From the NCBI GenBank assembly GCA_021784575.1, contig JAJYHX010000004.1, positions 1-64,000 on the forward strand: a DNA stretch of 64,000 nucleotides, written 5' to 3'. The translations under genes were made by a program, and so were the position numbers. Source of the DNA: Nitrospirota bacterium (lineage in GTDB: Bacteria; Nitrospirota; JACRHJ01). Shown piece by piece: positions 47,365-57,247 of this stretch. The notes beneath the pieces were generated by a model, which made no database searches, was not told the origin of the DNA, and worked only from the letters and a program-made list of their open reading frames with translations. The first letter of the stretch is position 1, and every line of letters begins with the position of its first letter.

Positions 47365-47724
47365 TCACTCCGTGACGGGCAACAGAACAAGCTCATCCCC
47401 CGGCCGGGCCGAACGGTCTTCGGTCGTCCCCGCCGCGACCTCGATCACGCCTGCGGCCCGCGGATGCCATGCGGATATGCGGAGGGGCTTCATGTTCCTC
47501 GTAATGGCGATTATCCTTCCCCGCCTGTCAAAGAATATGACGTCTATCGGAAAACGCATCCCCACCGTATGGACCGAACTGCACGGCATTATGACAAGGC
47601 CCTCGCCTTCATTCAACCTTTCCCTGCCCAGGAGGCCCTTCATCCTCGGGAAGGCCTTACGCGCGACTTCCGCATACGCCAGGACGGCATTGTTTGACCT
47701 GTTTATTATCCTGACCTTTTCCAA
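47365..47724 (-). CDS. DUF192 protein
   Basis: 119 residues of the DUF192 family: RMKGLLGRERLNEGEGLVIM, then HTVGMRFPIDVIFFDRRGRII and the closing AAGVIEVAAGTTED. The function of the family is not known. Many DUF192 proteins are exported, but this one has no signal peptide. It lies 16 bp downstream of tadC and one base before the Ig-like protein gene. DUF192 genes are often found next to Tad loci. Confidence 0.88.
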   Translation of the reverse strand: MEKVRIINRSNNAVLAYAEVARKAFPRMKGLLGRERLNEGEGLVIMPCSSVHTVGMRFPIDVIFFDRRGRIIAITRNMKPLRISAWHPRAAGVIEVAAGTTEDRSARPGDELVLLPVTE

Positions 47725-47740
47725 CCTTAAGGCCGTCCCT

Positions 47741-48676
47741 TCATTTGACCACGTGTCCGAATATCGCGCTGTATATCCTTATCCCCGCCGGGCCGAGCAA
47801 CACAACGAACATGGCCGGGAATATGCACGTCGCCAGAGGAAATATCAGCTTGATGGACGTCTTGGCGGCGGCCTCCTCGGCCATCTGGCGTCTCCTGGTC
47901 CTTAGGGAGTCCGAATGGACCCTGAGCGCCCTCGACAGGCTCGCCCCGAGCTTGTCCGTCTGGATGAGAAGCGCCGCCAGGGACCTTATGTCCTCGACGC
48001 CGGTCCTCTCGCCCATGTCCCTGAGCGCTTCCGCCCGAGGCTTGCCGGCCCTTGTCTCCTGGCTTACAATCAGGAACTCCGATGCCAGGACATTCTTGGA
48101 GAACAGCTTGTCCTGGACTATCCTTATAATCGCGGCGTCCAGCCCCAGGCCCGCTTCCACGCAGACGGTCATGAGGTCCAGCACGTCCGGGAGCGAATGG
48201 AATATCGCCGTCTTCCTGTTCTTAAGCTTGTGCCTTAAAAAAACATTGGGGACCAGAAGGCCGACTATGAAACCGGCTATCCCTCCAAGCAAGGCCAACT
48301 TCATGCCGGTCACAGGGTAAAGCCCCAGGGTAACGACGGCGAACAGGCCCACGCTCAATATTATCTTGATACCGCCGAATACCGCGACCGCGCCGGGGGA
48401 GCGGTACCCGGCCTGCACAAGCATCCGCCCGTAATAGGTTTTGGCGCGGGGTGACATAGGCATTACGGCGCTTATCTCTCCCACCTTCTGCGACCAGCCC
48501 GATTCGGTCTCTTTTGAGAGGATCTCGGGACGCTCGGGCGCATCGGCGGATTTCAGCTCCCGCAGCCGTTCGCCGATGTCGGTCTTACGTAAAGCAAGCG
48601 TCCTCAGTATTAAAAATGCGGCGAAACCGATTGCAATAAACACCGAAACGGATACCAGATAAATGCTGACAGGCAT
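47741..48676 (-). CDS. tadC: Tad pilus platform protein TadC (type II secretion F domain)
   Basis: 311 residues with an N-terminal helix, a cytoplasmic four-helix T2SSF domain (LDLMTVCVEAGLGLDAAIIRI, KADALRDMGERTGVEDIRSL-like segment) and C-terminal helices (KLIFPLATCIFPAMFVVLLGPA). With TadB it forms the inner-membrane platform moved by the CpaF/TadA ATPase. It is 9 bp downstream of tadB. Confidence 0.93.
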   Translation of the reverse strand: MPVSIYLVSVSVFIAIGFAAFLILRTLALRKTDIGERLRELKSADAPERPEILSKETESGWSQKVGEISAVMPMSPRAKTYYGRMLVQAGYRSPGAVAVFGGIKIILSVGLFAVVTLGLYPVTGMKLALLGGIAGFIVGLLVPNVFLRHKLKNRKTAIFHSLPDVLDLMTVCVEAGLGLDAAIIRIVQDKLFSKNVLASEFLIVSQETRAGKPRAEALRDMGERTGVEDIRSLAALLIQTDKLGASLSRALRVHSDSLRTRRRQMAEEAAAKTSIKLIFPLATCIFPAMFVVLLGPAGIRIYSAIFGHVVK

Positions 48677-48685
48677 TGCCGCCTC

Positions 48686-49657
48686 CTATACCTTTATGGC
48701 TATTATCCGTTTAATGATGAAAAAGCCTATCACCTGCAACGACAGCGCGGCTATTGCCATATAAAGACCCGTGTGCGTCTTTACAAGCGGCCTCAGATAA
48801 GCGGGGTTTATAAACATAAGCGCAAGGACGAGGAAAACGGGCAGGGCGGCAAGGATGTATCCCGACATCCTGCCCTGGGCGGTATATACCCTGAGCTGCC
48901 GGTATACCTTCAGGCGCTCCCTTATGGTAACGCCCAGCTTCTCCAGCAGCTCCGCCAGGTTTCCGCCCGCATCCTTCTGTATGTTCACCGAGGTCACGAA
49001 GAATTCCAGGTCCATGCTCGGCATCTGGGTTGTCATGTTGTCGAGCGCATCCGACAGAGGGAGCCCGAAGTTCTGCTCGTCGTATGCCGTCTTGAATAGC
49101 TTCGCAACCGGCTCGGGAGATTCCTGGGAGACTATCTGCATCGCGCTCACAAACGAATGCCCGGCCCTGAGAGACAAGGCCATCATATCCAGCGTATCCG
49201 GAAACAGCTCCGTGAATTTTCTGAGGCGCTTCTGCACCATGTTAAGCAGGAAGACATACGGTATGAACGCCAGCACAAGCCCTATCATAACACCGACGAG
49301 TAACCCCCGGTGGATAATCACGCATCCCAGAACCCCGACACAAAAAAGCAGGGCCGTTAGCAGAACCAGCGTCCCCACGCTGAGTTTCGTATCCGAATGA
49401 CTTATCAGTTTCTGCATCCTGCGCGCCGGACTGAACCGGTAAAGCATTTTGTTTAAAAAAGGCACTTCGCTTAAGATCTGGGACTTCAATATCAATGACG
49501 TGTCCCGGGCGGCGGCATCTCCCTTCGCTATCGACTGAAGCCTGCGCCGCACCTCGCTTTTGACAGATCCCCTGGTTAACGCGATTCCATAGTATATGCC
49601 CAGAATTGCGAGGAACGTCGCCGCAAAGACGACTGTCATTATAATGAGGATGTGCAT
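48686..49657 (-). CDS. tadB: Tad pilus platform protein TadB (type II secretion F domain)
   Basis: 323 residues: two N-terminal helices, then the T2SSF domain (PDTLDMMALSLRAGHSFVSAM; GGNLAELLEKLGVTIRERLKV) and two C-terminal helices. It pairs with TadC. It is separated by only 3 bp from the cpaF stop upstream, so translation is probably linked. Confidence 0.93.
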   Translation of the reverse strand: MHILIIMTVVFAATFLAILGIYYGIALTRGSVKSEVRRRLQSIAKGDAAARDTSLILKSQILSEVPFLNKMLYRFSPARRMQKLISHSDTKLSVGTLVLLTALLFCVGVLGCVIIHRGLLVGVMIGLVLAFIPYVFLLNMVQKRLRKFTELFPDTLDMMALSLRAGHSFVSAMQIVSQESPEPVAKLFKTAYDEQNFGLPLSDALDNMTTQMPSMDLEFFVTSVNIQKDAGGNLAELLEKLGVTIRERLKVYRQLRVYTAQGRMSGYILAALPVFLVLALMFINPAYLRPLVKTHTGLYMAIAALSLQVIGFFIIKRIIAIKV

Positions 49658-49660
49658 AGC

Positions 49661-51031
49661 TTACGCCCTCCTTGTTTCCTCAAATATATTTACGGGAAGG
49701 TCTATCCCGGCAAGGCGGAGTTTCTCGGCGAATCTGGGCCGCACCCCGGTTGCCTTGTACTCGCCTATTACATCTCCGTCCTGGTTTATGCCTTTCTTTT
49801 CAAACAGGAAGATGTCCTGCATCACTACAACGTTGCCCTCCATGCCGGTGACCTCGGAAACCTTTATTATCTTTCTCGTGCCGTCCGAAAGGCGGGCCAG
49901 CTGCACGATGATGTTAATGGCCGAGGCTATCTGTTCCTTTATGGCCCTGTCCGGGAGGTCCATGCCGGCCATCATTACCATTGTCTCAAGCCTGGAGAGG
50001 GCATCCCTCGTGGAATTGGCGTGGATGGTCGAGACGGAGCCGTCGTGCCCGGTGTTCATGGCCTGCAACATGTCCAGGGATTCGCCGCCTCTCACCTCGC
50101 CCAATATTATTCTGTCGGGCCGCATCCGGAGCGCGTTCCTGACAAGGTCCCTCTGCGTTATCTGGCCTGCGCCTTCGATATTCGGCGGGCGTGTCTCCAG
50201 GCGCACAACATGTTCCTGCTTGAGCTGCAACTCAGCCGAATCCTCGATCGTCACTATGCGCTCGTCACCGGGCACGTACTCAGAAATAATGTTTAACAGG
50301 GTGGTTTTGCCGCTCCCCGTCCCGCCTGAGATGAGCATGTTCAGACGGGCCTTTACCGCGCCCTTCAGAACCTCGGCCATGCTTTCGGTCAGCGAGCCGT
50401 TGGCCAGGATATTTTTCATCCTGAGCGGGTCCGCGCCGAACCGTCTTATCGAGAGCGCCGGGCCGTCTATCGCAAGCGGCGGTATAATCGCGTTTACACG
50501 TGAGCCGTCCGGGAGGCGCGCATCCACCATAGGACAGGACTCGTCTATCCTTCTGCCCACCTTCGAGACTATGCGGTCGATTATCTGCATGAGGTGCGCG
50601 TCGTCCCGGAAGGCGACGTCCACCTTGTGCAGCCTTCCGGATTTCTCCACGTATATGTTCCGCGAGTTGTTTACAAGTATATCCGATATGTCCGGGTCGG
50701 TCATCAGGGGCTCCAGGGGGCCGAGGCCGAACGTCTCGTGCTGGATGTCTACAATCAGGCGCTCCCTTTCTATCTGGTTCAGCGGGACGTTTTCACCGCT
50801 TATCATGTCCGTGAGGATGAGCGCTATCTCGTTTCTAAGCTGGCTTTTTTCTATGTTTTCGAGGTTGCCGAGGTCAAGCTTTTCTATAAGCCGCCTGTGT
50901 ATCCTGGACTTGAGCTCCTGATAGTGGTCTTTCCGGCTTTCGATTTCCACGTCGGGCAGGGTCGTTTTCGGCGGGTCCTGCTTCTTCGCATCGCCCGGCT
51001 TTAAATTCAACAATCTCTCTTTTAAGCTCAT
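49661..51031 (-). CDS. cpaF: Tad pilus assembly ATPase CpaF/TadA
   Basis: 456 residues of the type II/IV secretion ATPase superfamily. Walker [20 protein letters not shown], Asp box [13 protein letters not shown], Walker [17 protein letters not shown], and a His box ([15 protein letters not shown]). A disordered N-terminal stretch and a helical domain precede the core. It powers Flp pilus assembly from the cytoplasm. The start overlaps the cpaE stop by 4 bp. Confidence 0.95.
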   Translation of the reverse strand: MSLKERLLNLKPGDAKKQDPPKTTLPDVEIESRKDHYQELKSRIHRRLIEKLDLGNLENIEKSQLRNEIALILTDMISGENVPLNQIERERLIVDIQHETFGLGPLEPLMTDPDISDILVNNSRNIYVEKSGRLHKVDVAFRDDAHLMQIIDRIVSKVGRRIDESCPMVDARLPDGSRVNAIIPPLAIDGPALSIRRFGADPLRMKNILANGSLTESMAEVLKGAVKARLNMLISGGTGSGKTTLLNIISEYVPGDERIVTIEDSAELQLKQEHVVRLETRPPNIEGAGQITQRDLVRNALRMRPDRIILGEVRGGESLDMLQAMNTGHDGSVSTIHANSTRDALSRLETMVMMAGMDLPDRAIKEQIASAINIIVQLARLSDGTRKIIKVSEVTGMEGNVVVMQDIFLFEKKGINQDGDVIGEYKATGVRPRFAEKLRLAGIDLPVNIFEETRRA

Positions 51032-52176
51032 TTCGGCCTCCCGGCAAAATAATGCTCCACTTTGGCCGCGAAATCTCTGTATGATTTGCTGATCTCAGAG
51101 TTTGGGAACAGGACCGGCAGCGGCTGCCCTCTGTTAATGGATGTTATTACGGAGTTGAAATCGTTGGGTATGTCCCAGAAACAATCGTAACCGAGTGTCT
51201 TTTCAGCGTCTTTTATGCTTATGTCTCCTCTTTTCAGATACCTGTTGACAACAAGCTTCACCTTGCCTCCCATGTCGAGCCTGCTGAACACGGTGAGCGA
51301 TTTCTGGAGGCTCTTGATTGAGGGCAGGCTCATGACCCCGACTGCGACTATCAAATCGGACACGTCGAAGGCCGCGAGGTTCATTTCGTTGAACGAGCCT
51401 GCGGAGTCCACGACTACATAGCTGAACATCTTCTTCAGGAGGTTTATCACGGCCCTTGCGTCGTTGGGAGTTACGCTTATCGCTTCCTCGATTGTTTTCG
51501 GCTCTCCGAGCAGATAAATCCCCGATGCGTGTTTTGCGAGGACTCCCCTCAGGAAGACGGCGTCGAGCCTGGAGATGTTGGCCGTAACGTCCGAAATCGT
51601 ATATTTCGGTTTCAGGTTCAGGAATATGCCCGCGTCCCCGCCTTCGAGGTCGAGGTCTACCAGGACCACCTGCTTGTTGGTTGCCAGGTGAAGGCTTACG
51701 GCAAGGTTGGTGGCTATGGAGGTATTCCCGGTTCCTCCCTTTGGAGAGAAACAGAGTATGGCCTTGCCGTGCGCGTTTGCTTCGCCGCCGGAGGGAGACG
51801 AGGCGAGCGACCCGATTTTCTTTAACGAATTGAAAATATCCCTCGGCTTTATCGGCCTCGGCAGAAAATCGCTCGCGCCGGAGCGCATGGCCCTAAGGAT
51901 TATATCGGATGAGCTGTCCCGGGAAATGGCGAATATGGACAGCCCGGGGACCGCCTCCAGCATTTTCTCCATTACCTGAAATGCCTGCGGCAGGTCAATA
52001 TCCAGGTCTATCAGCACAAGCGTCGGTTTCAGCTTGAGGATGCCTTCATACCCGGAAGAGTAGTTTTTCGCCGTTCCGGCCACCGTCATGCCAGCAAACT
52101 GGCTCAATATCTCCGTCGTCGCGCTTCTCGAATCCTCGTCTCCGTCTATGATAAATGCTGTTACGCGTTCGGTCAT
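51028..52176 (-). CDS. cpaE: Tad pilus assembly protein CpaE/TadZ
   Basis: 382 residues: an N-terminal receiver-like domain (about 5-125; [12 protein letters not shown] and the PRPIKPRDI loop) and a ParA/MinD-like ATPase domain from about 138. The deviant Walker A reads KGGTGNTS: the signature first Lys is kept, but the P-loop Lys is Asn. Such changes are known among CpaE/TadZ proteins. The family places the pilus machinery at a cell pole. 20 bp after the TadG-like gene. Confidence 0.92.
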   Translation of the reverse strand: MTERVTAFIIDGDEDSRSATTEILSQFAGMTVAGTAKNYSSGYEGILKLKPTLVLIDLDIDLPQAFQVMEKMLEAVPGLSIFAISRDSSSDIILRAMRSGASDFLPRPIKPRDIFNSLKKIGSLASSPSGGEANAHGKAILCFSPKGGTGNTSIATNLAVSLHLATNKQVVLVDLDLEGGDAGIFLNLKPKYTISDVTANISRLDAVFLRGVLAKHASGIYLLGEPKTIEEAISVTPNDARAVINLLKKMFSYVVVDSAGSFNEMNLAAFDVSDLIVAVGVMSLPSIKSLQKSLTVFSRLDMGGKVKLVVNRYLKRGDISIKDAEKTLGYDCFWDIPNDFNSVITSINRGQPLPVLFPNSEISKSYRDFAAKVEHYFAGRPK

Positions 52177-52196
52177 TTTTGTTCTTTCCCATGAGA

Positions 52197-53732
52197 TTAA
52201 TGATTGACAAGTCCATATTTGAGGTTCGGGTCCACAAGCACTACCGCGCCCTCGGCATCGACATCATTCACAAGCTGCTGAAGTTTCTGGGTAAAACTGC
52301 AATCCGGCGCGGGGTCGCTTTGCGGCGGCTGCAGGATATATTCGTCGTCCGCCCCCAGCTGCGGCGGCAGCGGCACGGCGTGCCCGTATGCCGTCCCTCC
52401 GCCCTTGCCGTTAGGCCCTCCGGGGTCGAGCGTCGAGGGGTCTCCGTTAAAGGGGCTGTCCGAGTAGCCGTCTATCTGGATTATGCCGTAACCGACCACC
52501 GTTACCGCGTCCGCCACGCTGTTGCCTGGAGTATGCGTGCCGTCATAGACCATCACTATCAGCTTCGAGCCTTTCGGATACTGCTGCCAGAACCTTATTC
52601 CGTTCAGGCTGTCGGTCGCCAAATAGAATTTCTTGTTGAGCGGGTTCGAGCCGCTGCTGTCGAAATAGGGAATAGTGGCGTACGGGCACTGGGACGGGTC
52701 GTTTCCGTTGGAAGTGTTATAGTTGTCGTCTGGATAATAGTTTGGAGAATACCTGATTATCTCTCTCACGGCGTTCGGCGGAATGACGTTGGACGGTATG
52801 CCGTTGAACAGATAGCTGAAGTTGAGGTCGTATTTAGTCGGGTTGACGGTGCCGGAGTTCGCCGATGGTATCTGTGAGAAGTTGCTGGGGCATGAGGGAC
52901 TGCATGTGCCCGTGTTGGCATTCTGCTGGACCTCATACCACGTTCCGTTACCATTGTGATAATCCGTCCTGAGCAGGACGTCGACGTAACCGTTCATATT
53001 GAACGAACTCTTATTGACGTTAGCCGCGGCGCCTATTATGGCGAAGGTCTTTCCTCCAAGCCCCGGAGTGAGATTGTCCGCATTCAGAGACCTCATGAAA
53101 CTATCCGGGTATACCTGGTTATACGGCGACCCGGGGGTAGGGCTAGAACCTTCGTTCCAGTACTCGTTGACCGCTATGGGCACAACGTTGACATTGTGTA
53201 TCCTCGCGGCAATTGCCACCGAGGATATTCCCGTATTGAATAGCGAGAATACGCGCGAGAACCAGTTCTCGACCAGAGGCTGCGCGGGTATTGTCCCCTG
53301 GCGCCGGGCGTATACCTCGACTGCGTTGATGGGCGCAGTCCCGCCGGTGACGGCGGGCGTGAAGACGCCTTTGGCCCAGTTCCCGACGATTATATCCGCA
53401 TCGGGCTGAAGCGCCACCGGTATCGGCCCCCCAACGGGCGCTCCGGGAGACGGCCCGTATGCCGGCACGTCTGAATAGGCCACGTCCGCAAAGTTCAGGG
53501 CCGCGATCCTCTGCGCCGCGTCCCTGGCGTAGGTCTGGGTGGTGTCGGTCGTGCCGTCGAGGTTCTCCGCCCCGGCGAGGGCGGCGGCGTCCGCCGCCAC
53601 CTGAAGCTGGTTCTTCACCTGATACAGGTGCCCGATGTCTATGGCCATGGCGGCCATCCCCATTAGCACTACCAGAGACAGCGCCAGCAATACCAGCGAG
53701 AACCCTTTTTCGTTTTTAACCGCTTTAAACAT
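52197..53732 (-). CDS. TadG-like pilus-associated protein
   Basis: 511 residues. The N-terminus KNEKGFSLVLLALSLVVLMG, then AIDIGHLYQVKNQLQVAADAAALAGA is the TadE/TadG-like signature: a prepilin-like single helix with a large periplasmic part. The remaining about 400 residues are Asn/Pro/Gly/Tyr-rich and not recognised. TadG-type proteins are minor components of Tad systems, often with a von Willebrand domain; none is evident here. It lies between the secretin and cpaE. Confidence 0.85.
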   Translation of the reverse strand: MFKAVKNEKGFSLVLLALSLVVLMGMAAMAIDIGHLYQVKNQLQVAADAAALAGAENLDGTTDTTQTYARDAAQRIAALNFADVAYSDVPAYGPSPGAPVGGPIPVALQPDADIIVGNWAKGVFTPAVTGGTAPINAVEVYARRQGTIPAQPLVENWFSRVFSLFNTGISSVAIAARIHNVNVVPIAVNEYWNEGSSPTPGSPYNQVYPDSFMRSLNADNLTPGLGGKTFAIIGAAANVNKSSFNMNGYVDVLLRTDYHNGNGTWYEVQQNANTGTCSPSCPSNFSQIPSANSGTVNPTKYDLNFSYLFNGIPSNVIPPNAVREIIRYSPNYYPDDNYNTSNGNDPSQCPYATIPYFDSSGSNPLNKKFYLATDSLNGIRFWQQYPKGSKLIVMVYDGTHTPGNSVADAVTVVGYGIIQIDGYSDSPFNGDPSTLDPGGPNGKGGGTAYGHAVPLPPQLGADDEYILQPPQSDPAPDCSFTQKLQQLVNDVDAEGAVVLVDPNLKYGLVNH

Positions 53733-53759
53733 GGCTCCCCTCTTGCGTGAACACCCCGG

Positions 53760-55244
53760 TTATTTAAGCTTCTCCGGGTCGAGAGACCTGTGCGTAGGCA
53801 TAAGAGGTATCCATCTCAGGTCCTCTTTCTGCTGCTTGTTCGGCTCGTTCGCTCCGGGGAACTTAACCTTCTTGCCCGGGGCCATCGGCTGCATGAGCTT
53901 CGGCGTTATGAAGAACAGGAGCTCCTGGTCTTTTTTGTTCATGGTCTGATACCTGAAAAACGCGCCTATAATCGGGAGGTCTCCAAGCACCGGTAGCTTG
54001 GCCAGCTCCTTGCTCCAGGTATTGTTTATAAGGCCCGCTATTACGAACGACTGGCCGTCCTTCAGGTCAACCGCCGTCGAGACCCTGTTGGTAGAGAATA
54101 CCGGCATGGAAAAGCCGTTGATTGACGCCTCGTTGCTGGATATGCTGCTGACCTCCGCCGGGTCTATATTAAGCCTGATAAGCCCGGTTTCCGTAACTAT
54201 CGGATTGAAATTGAGCCGCACGCCGAACTTCTTGTAATAGACGCTGACAGTCGGGGTGCCGCCGGCGTTAGCGGAGGTTACCACCGGCACAGGCACCTCG
54301 CCGCCGGCCAGGAATGTGCCCCTCGCTCCGCTCCTCACTATGAGGTTCGGCTCGGCGAGTATCTTGGCCAGCCCCTTGGAGGCAAGCGCCTGAAGCAGGT
54401 ACTGGACTCCGTTATGCCAGTCCACCACGCCGAACGTGGCGCCGTTGATGTTATTGGTGGTAAGCCCGCCGCTCTGCATCCCCTGAAGGAGCGGCCCTAT
54501 AGTGGAGAGGCCGCCGGTAACCGGCGAGACGGCGGAATCCAGCGTCAGGTATTTGCCGGCATACGACCAGTTGATGCCGAGCTTGGACGACGCGTCCCTG
54601 TCTATGGAGGCGACCGTTATCTGGAGCATGACCTGCGGCGAGCCTTTCACTTCGAGGAGCATCACGAACTGAAAGCCGTTGCCCTGGCCGGCGCCGACGG
54701 GACGGACCTCTTTTACCACGCCTCCCTGGAGGACGTACAGCTCCTTCTCCGTAATGTCCCTGCCGAAACCGAGCAGGAGGTTCCGCACCTTCTGGAGCCT
54801 GTAATCCGTCGATACGGCGCCGGTAACCACCAGGGTATTGCTGTTTATCATCTTGAACTGGATGTCGTCGCCCGGGGCGATCTTTTTTACCTGCGACTTA
54901 AGCCCTGACAGGTCCACCCTGACATTCACGTCGAAGAACGTCTGGCTGCCGTTTTTCTCCCAGACTATGAGCGTTGTATCCCCGATTTTCTTGCCGTTTA
55001 TCTGGATGTCCTTCGGGTCCACAACGACGACATCCGCCACGGCCGGATCGGCAATGGAGACCGTTTTTACGGCCACCGGGATGGTAATGACGGTGGCCTT
55101 ACCGACGATTACATTAATGGGTACGGCCTTGGCGGCTTCCGCGAGACCCGCCGGAAACATAATGGATATGCCAACTGCAAGCGCAAGGACAATCGACGGC
55201 ATGTGCCCGGCCCTTAGCCTAAACAGTCTGTGTGCTTTGTTCAT
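53760..55244 (-). CDS. cpaC: Tad pilus secretin CpaC/RcpA
   Basis: 494 residues: signal peptide (about 1-37, ending GLAEAAKA), an N-terminal pilus-assembly domain (INVIVGKATVITIPVAVKTVS), a BON-like domain (about 140-180) and a C-terminal secretin domain (ANAGGTPTVSVYYKKFGVRLNFNP; TETGLIRLNIDPAEVSSI). It forms the outer-membrane pore for the Flp pilus. 31 bp after cpaB. Confidence 0.93.
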   Translation of the reverse strand: MNKAHRLFRLRAGHMPSIVLALAVGISIMFPAGLAEAAKAVPINVIVGKATVITIPVAVKTVSIADPAVADVVVVDPKDIQINGKKIGDTTLIVWEKNGSQTFFDVNVRVDLSGLKSQVKKIAPGDDIQFKMINSNTLVVTGAVSTDYRLQKVRNLLLGFGRDITEKELYVLQGGVVKEVRPVGAGQGNGFQFVMLLEVKGSPQVMLQITVASIDRDASSKLGINWSYAGKYLTLDSAVSPVTGGLSTIGPLLQGMQSGGLTTNNINGATFGVVDWHNGVQYLLQALASKGLAKILAEPNLIVRSGARGTFLAGGEVPVPVVTSANAGGTPTVSVYYKKFGVRLNFNPIVTETGLIRLNIDPAEVSSISSNEASINGFSMPVFSTNRVSTAVDLKDGQSFVIAGLINNTWSKELAKLPVLGDLPIIGAFFRYQTMNKKDQELLFFITPKLMQPMAPGKKVKFPGANEPNKQQKEDLRWIPLMPTHRSLDPEKLK

Positions 55245-55274
55245 TACCGCTCTCCTTTTTAAGGTCCGGGTTCT

Positions 55275-56135
55275 CTATTTGAAAGTCTGACTGCTTATTG
55301 CGCTGCCCCTTATCACCCTTATGGAACTCATGCTCGCCTTCCTTGCGCGGGGTTTCCTTCTTATTACGCGGGCAATCCTCCGGACAGGCCTTGCGGGCGC
55401 GCTACCGAGGAGCGAATATACTGTTGCGCCGGTGGTTTTGACCTTCTGGGTGTCTCCCTCATGTTTCAGGACAAGCTGAATCCTGTTCTCGCTCGCGAGC
55501 GCGAGTTTCTCCGCCTGTTCCGGCTTTACATCCAGCGTTACCGTCGGCACCGTTACAGGCTTGCCTTCCTTCTGCTCAAGTATCTGGCCGACGGCAAGCA
55601 CCTTTATGTTCTGGAGTATTATCTTGCTTATCCTCGTATTGATGCCCGCGCCCGCGGGCTGATAGGGAGAGTTGACGGTGGCGATGACATCGACAACCGC
55701 GTTCGGGAGAATAAAACCAGCCACCCCCGCCACGTCGTTTACCGCCAGCGTAATCGCCCTGTCCCCGGGCGGTATGATAAAGCTCATCACCCCGGTGTCG
55801 GATTTGACGGGCGCGAGAGAGGATTCGAGCACCGGAGTCCCGGCGGGTATGTCGGTAACCGCGAACCTGCCCGTCGCCAGCCTGGCGTCCACGAACCCGC
55901 CCTTCGGCACGCTGCTTGCGGGCCAGGAGGCGGTTTTAAGCATGGGTGCCTGTATAATCGTGCCGAAGGGTATGTCCGACGCCGCGACGACCACCTGCCG
56001 GACCTGCGTCTTCGCCTGCATGACCTCGCGGTTCTTTGCGCTTAAATAACTGAAGACCATATACGCCGCCACGGATGCCAGCGCCAGCGCGGCAACGACA
56101 ACCGTCACGGTTCTCAATCTCGTAGGTGTGGCCAT
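55275..56135 (-). CDS. cpaB: Tad pilus assembly protein CpaB/RcpC
   Basis: 286 residues: one N-terminal membrane helix (about 9-29), then an SAF domain (VVVAASDIPFGTIIQAPMLK) and the RcpC/CpaB domain (FIIPPGDRAITLAVNDVAGVAGFILPNAVVDVIAT). The C-terminal tail is unusually basic (RPVRRIARVIRRKPRARKAS). It is thought to stabilise the secretin pore in the periplasm. Located between the TadE-like genes and the secretin gene. Confidence 0.93.
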   Translation of the reverse strand: MATPTRLRTVTVVVAALALASVAAYMVFSYLSAKNREVMQAKTQVRQVVVAASDIPFGTIIQAPMLKTASWPASSVPKGGFVDARLATGRFAVTDIPAGTPVLESSLAPVKSDTGVMSFIIPPGDRAITLAVNDVAGVAGFILPNAVVDVIATVNSPYQPAGAGINTRISKIILQNIKVLAVGQILEQKEGKPVTVPTVTLDVKPEQAEKLALASENRIQLVLKHEGDTQKVKTTGATVYSLLGSAPARPVRRIARVIRRKPRARKASMSSIRVIRGSAISSQTFK

Positions 56136-56174
56136 ATCATGCCTCCATTATTTCTCGTGGAACGGTTACGACCG

Positions 56175-56654
56175 CTACTGTTGCGGACCCTGATACATCA
56201 TGGCAGCCCGCCTTACTATGGGCACAGTCCCGTCCAGAACCGGTATTATCTCACCGCTTAAGGCACGGAAATCATACGTTACTATAACGCTTATTGTATC
56301 GCCAGACGATATGTTATCGAAGGTCTTTGCCTGGCCGGACCGGCCCGTGGCGGAGAGATTTACGAAGACGTCTCCGCCCGGAACGGCGCCAATCTGCGCG
56401 GTTATCTGGCCGAAGGTGTAGTTTGTGACGTTGGATGTGAAGGTCTGGGCGTTTGGTTGTTTTGGTTGTTCGGATGCGAAACGCGCGCCTGCGCGCGCGC
56501 CGTTTGTCATGATATTGCCGCAATGCCAGGCCCGCGCAAACTCCGTTATCGCCAGGAGAAGCGTGACAAGGAGAAGCGCCACCAGCGCAAATTCAACAAG
56601 GGCCTGTCCCTTGACGCATCGCAGGCTGTTTTTGGCATCCGTAAGACTTATCAT
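56175..56654 (-). CDS. TadE-like pseudopilin
   Basis: 159 residues. The prepilin-like motif KGQALVEFALVALLLVTLLL has a Gly followed by a Glu at position +5, as in substrates of the Tad prepilin peptidase. One helix is followed by a periplasmic domain with NGARAGARFAS, typical of TadE. It lies 40 bp before cpaB and beside a second TadE-like gene. Confidence 0.88.
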   Translation of the reverse strand: MISLTDAKNSLRCVKGQALVEFALVALLLVTLLLAITEFARAWHCGNIMTNGARAGARFASEQPKQPNAQTFTSNVTNYTFGQITAQIGAVPGGDVFVNLSATGRSGQAKTFDNISSGDTISVIVTYDFRALSGEIIPVLDGTVPIVRRAAMMYQGPQQ

Positions 56655-56687
56655 CGAATATAACCCTTAAGTTAATCCGTATACGCG

Positions 56688-57155
56688 CTACTCGACGAGG
56701 ATGGACGCGGATCTCGTCATGGGCACAGTGCCGCTGAAATAAGACTTTTGATTACAAGATGTTACGATGCCTGGAATAACCTCAAAATCATATACCACCG
56801 AAACTCTCAGCGTGTCGCCGTGAGTCGCGTCGCTTACCAGTTTCTGAGCATTTGTGTTCTTGTCGAACACCTGGACGCTTGGGGTGCCCTGTATCCCGTC
56901 CGGCGGGATTACGGCGCCAATCTCGCTCCTGAGATATGTTTCTATCAGCGTTTGCGAGGTGGATGAATTGCCCAGCACCGCGCCGTACCGGGCGGCGGCC
57001 CGGACGGAATTATCGAGATTATTGGAATAAAACCAAGCTCTTCCAAATTCTATGATGCCGAAAAAAAGCGCCAGGAAAAGGGTTATTACGATGGCTGCTT
57101 CCACCATCGCCTGCCCCTTGCGGTTTTTTATGACGGTATTGCCCCCGGGCTTCAT
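56688..57155 (-). CDS. TadE-like pseudopilin
   Basis: 155 residues. The motif RKGQAMVEAAIVITLFLALF is a prepilin-type leader and helix with Glu at +5, then IIEFGRAWFYSNNLDNSVRAAARYGA, the TadE signature. It resembles the next gene along its length (for example RVSVVYDFEVIPG versus SVIVTYDFRALSG), so the two look like a duplicated pair. 93 bp after the Flp pilin gene. Confidence 0.88.
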   Translation of the reverse strand: MKPGGNTVIKNRKGQAMVEAAIVITLFLALFFGIIEFGRAWFYSNNLDNSVRAAARYGAVLGNSSTSQTLIETYLRSEIGAVIPPDGIQGTPSVQVFDKNTNAQKLVSDATHGDTLRVSVVYDFEVIPGIVTSCNQKSYFSGTVPMTRSASILVE

Positions 57156-57247
57156 GGCTGCCTCCTTTCGTCAAGGCCAAAATACTGCACCTTGCAGTCT
57201 GGCCCCGCCGGACATTGCATCCGGCGGGGCAGTTCGGTTTTGCGGTC

